Below the pieces are notes generated by a model that had not been told where the DNA came from, did not search any database, and was given only the letters and a program-made list of their open reading frames with translations. This document shows, in pieces, positions 6,475 through 6,963 of a stretch of 6,963 nucleotides of DNA. Position 1 is the stretch's first letter; every line of letters begins with the position of its first letter. The DNA comes from CAZUSC01 sp964622915 (lineage in GTDB: Bacteria > Patescibacteriota > Andersenbacteria > UBA10190), in NCBI GenBank assembly GCA_964622915.1, contig CAZUSC010000037.1:1-6963 (forward strand), written 5' to 3'. The position numbers were made by a program, and so were the translations under genes.

Positions 6475-6480
6475 TAAAAT
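6475..6480 (+). promoter_or_regulatory. Candidate -10 element of rmuC, leaderless layout
   Basis: TAAAAT (five of six matches to TATAAT) ends six bases before the ATG at 6487. No -35 match is seen; the region where it would lie is occupied by the arm and T tract of the preceding terminator. No Shine-Dalgarno sequence is present, which fits a transcript starting at the A of the ATG. Confidence 0.5.
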
Positions 6481-6486
6481 AGAACA

Positions 6487-6963
6487 ATGATCGAACAACT
6501 ACTCTTTTTAGGTTTAGGCTTGCTGGTGGGGGCGGTGGGTGCTTGGTTGGCTTGGAGAGAGCGCCGGCCAAAAAATGACAATGGCTTGCAGGAGCAGGTG
6601 ATGGCTCTGCAGCAGATAGTTGGACAGCAGCTGGACCAAATCGGCCGGCAAGTAGACGCGCGTCTGCAAGAGAATGTCCGGGCGATGAATGAGTCTAAAG
6701 ACTTTTTGGCCAACCGAGTCAGTGCCGCCGAGCGATCGGTGCGAGCGGTGAGCGCGGGACTGGGTAAGCTGGAGCAAGCCACTACCTCATTACAAAAAAC
6801 CAGTGATGAAATCTCTTCTTGGCAAACGATGTTGAAAAATCCCAAAATGAGAGGAAGCTTCGGTGAAGTTTTACTGACAAACTTACTAAGCGAGGTTTTG
6901 CCGTCCGATCGTTTTGAACTTCAATATACGTATGCCGGCTCCAATGAAATAGCTGACGCCATA
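6487..6963 (+). CDS. rmuC: RmuC family DNA recombination protein, N-terminal part cut by the window edge
   Basis: The first 159 residues are present and the frame is open at the right edge. It has the typical RmuC layout. An N-terminal membrane anchor (about 4-22, LLFLGLGLLVGAVGAWLAW) is followed by a long, Gln- and Glu-rich predicted coiled coil (about 33-115). The start of the conserved nuclease-like domain has LKNPKMRGSFGEVLL at 116-130 and LLSEVLP at 133-139. The family motif around RG-x-x-GE is diagnostic. Asp157 near the edge matches the conserved Asp that precedes the missing catalytic core. RmuC proteins have a PD-(D/E)XK-like fold and are implicated in limiting recombination between inverted repeats; the exact reaction is poorly known. 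The ATG at 6487 directly precedes the membrane anchor and has no ribosome site. Confidence 0.92.
   Translation, partial: MIEQLLFLGLGLLVGAVGAWLAWRERRPKNDNGLQEQVMALQQIVGQQLDQIGRQVDARLQENVRAMNESKDFLANRVSAAERSVRAVSAGLGKLEQATTSLQKTSDEISSWQTMLKNPKMRGSFGEVLLTNLLSEVLPSDRFELQYTYAGSNEIADAI

Noticed and set aside
6474..6845. Minus-strand open frame of 123 codons opposite rmuC
   Set aside because: Its Ser/Arg/Cys-rich composition is what antisense of a Gln/Glu-rich coiled coil gives; RmuC motifs on the plus strand are clear.
1..6963. CRISPR array, tRNA, rRNA, insertion sequence or transposase
   Set aside because: No regularly spaced repeats, cloverleaf or rRNA-like segments, and no transposase motifs were seen on either strand.

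Overview
The window looks like a piece of bacterial chromosome with roughly balanced GC. It uses the standard code, with TAA and TAG stops ending the four complete larger genes and the small membrane-protein gene. It carries seven genes, two cut by the window edges: the N-terminus of an asparagine synthetase (minus), a GT-C type membrane glycosyltransferase (plus), a second GT-C glycosyltransferase (minus), a zinc-ribbon SAM methyltransferase (plus), riboflavin synthase alpha chain (minus), a 59-residue single-pass membrane protein (plus) and the N-terminal part of RmuC (plus). The host cannot be named from the sequence. Scarce Shine-Dalgarno sites, compact convergent genes and the style of the glycosyltransferases would fit a Patescibacteria/CPR-like or other early-branching bacterium, but this is only an inference.

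Positions 1-5411 read as a cell-surface glycan neighbourhood. An AsnB-type glutamine amidotransferase, two polyprenyl-phosphate-sugar-dependent GT-C enzymes and a methyltransferase are the kinds of activity used to build and decorate surface polysaccharide or glycoprotein glycans. The two GT-C proteins differ in architecture but appear to share a beta-sandwich (jelly-roll-like) accessory domain. It sits at the N-terminal side in one and at the C-terminus in the other. Positions 5398-6963 hold unrelated housekeeping genes: riboflavin synthesis, a small membrane protein and RmuC.

The strands alternate -,+,-,+,-,+ before the last two genes run the same way, so almost nothing here can be an operon. 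The two glycosyltransferase genes meet tail to tail with no base between their stop codons. The methyltransferase and riboflavin synthase genes overlap by 14 bases at their 3' ends. In agreement with single-gene transcription, four of the seven starts have a TANNNT hexamer placed exactly six bases before the ATG, the layout expected for leaderless mRNAs. The only clear Shine-Dalgarno site belongs to the small membrane-protein gene, which is also followed by the only convincing intrinsic terminator.

The main oddities are the repeated leaderless-promoter geometry, the domain shared by the two glycosyltransferases, and a 48-residue arginine-rich tail on riboflavin synthase whose DNA contains inverted repeats.
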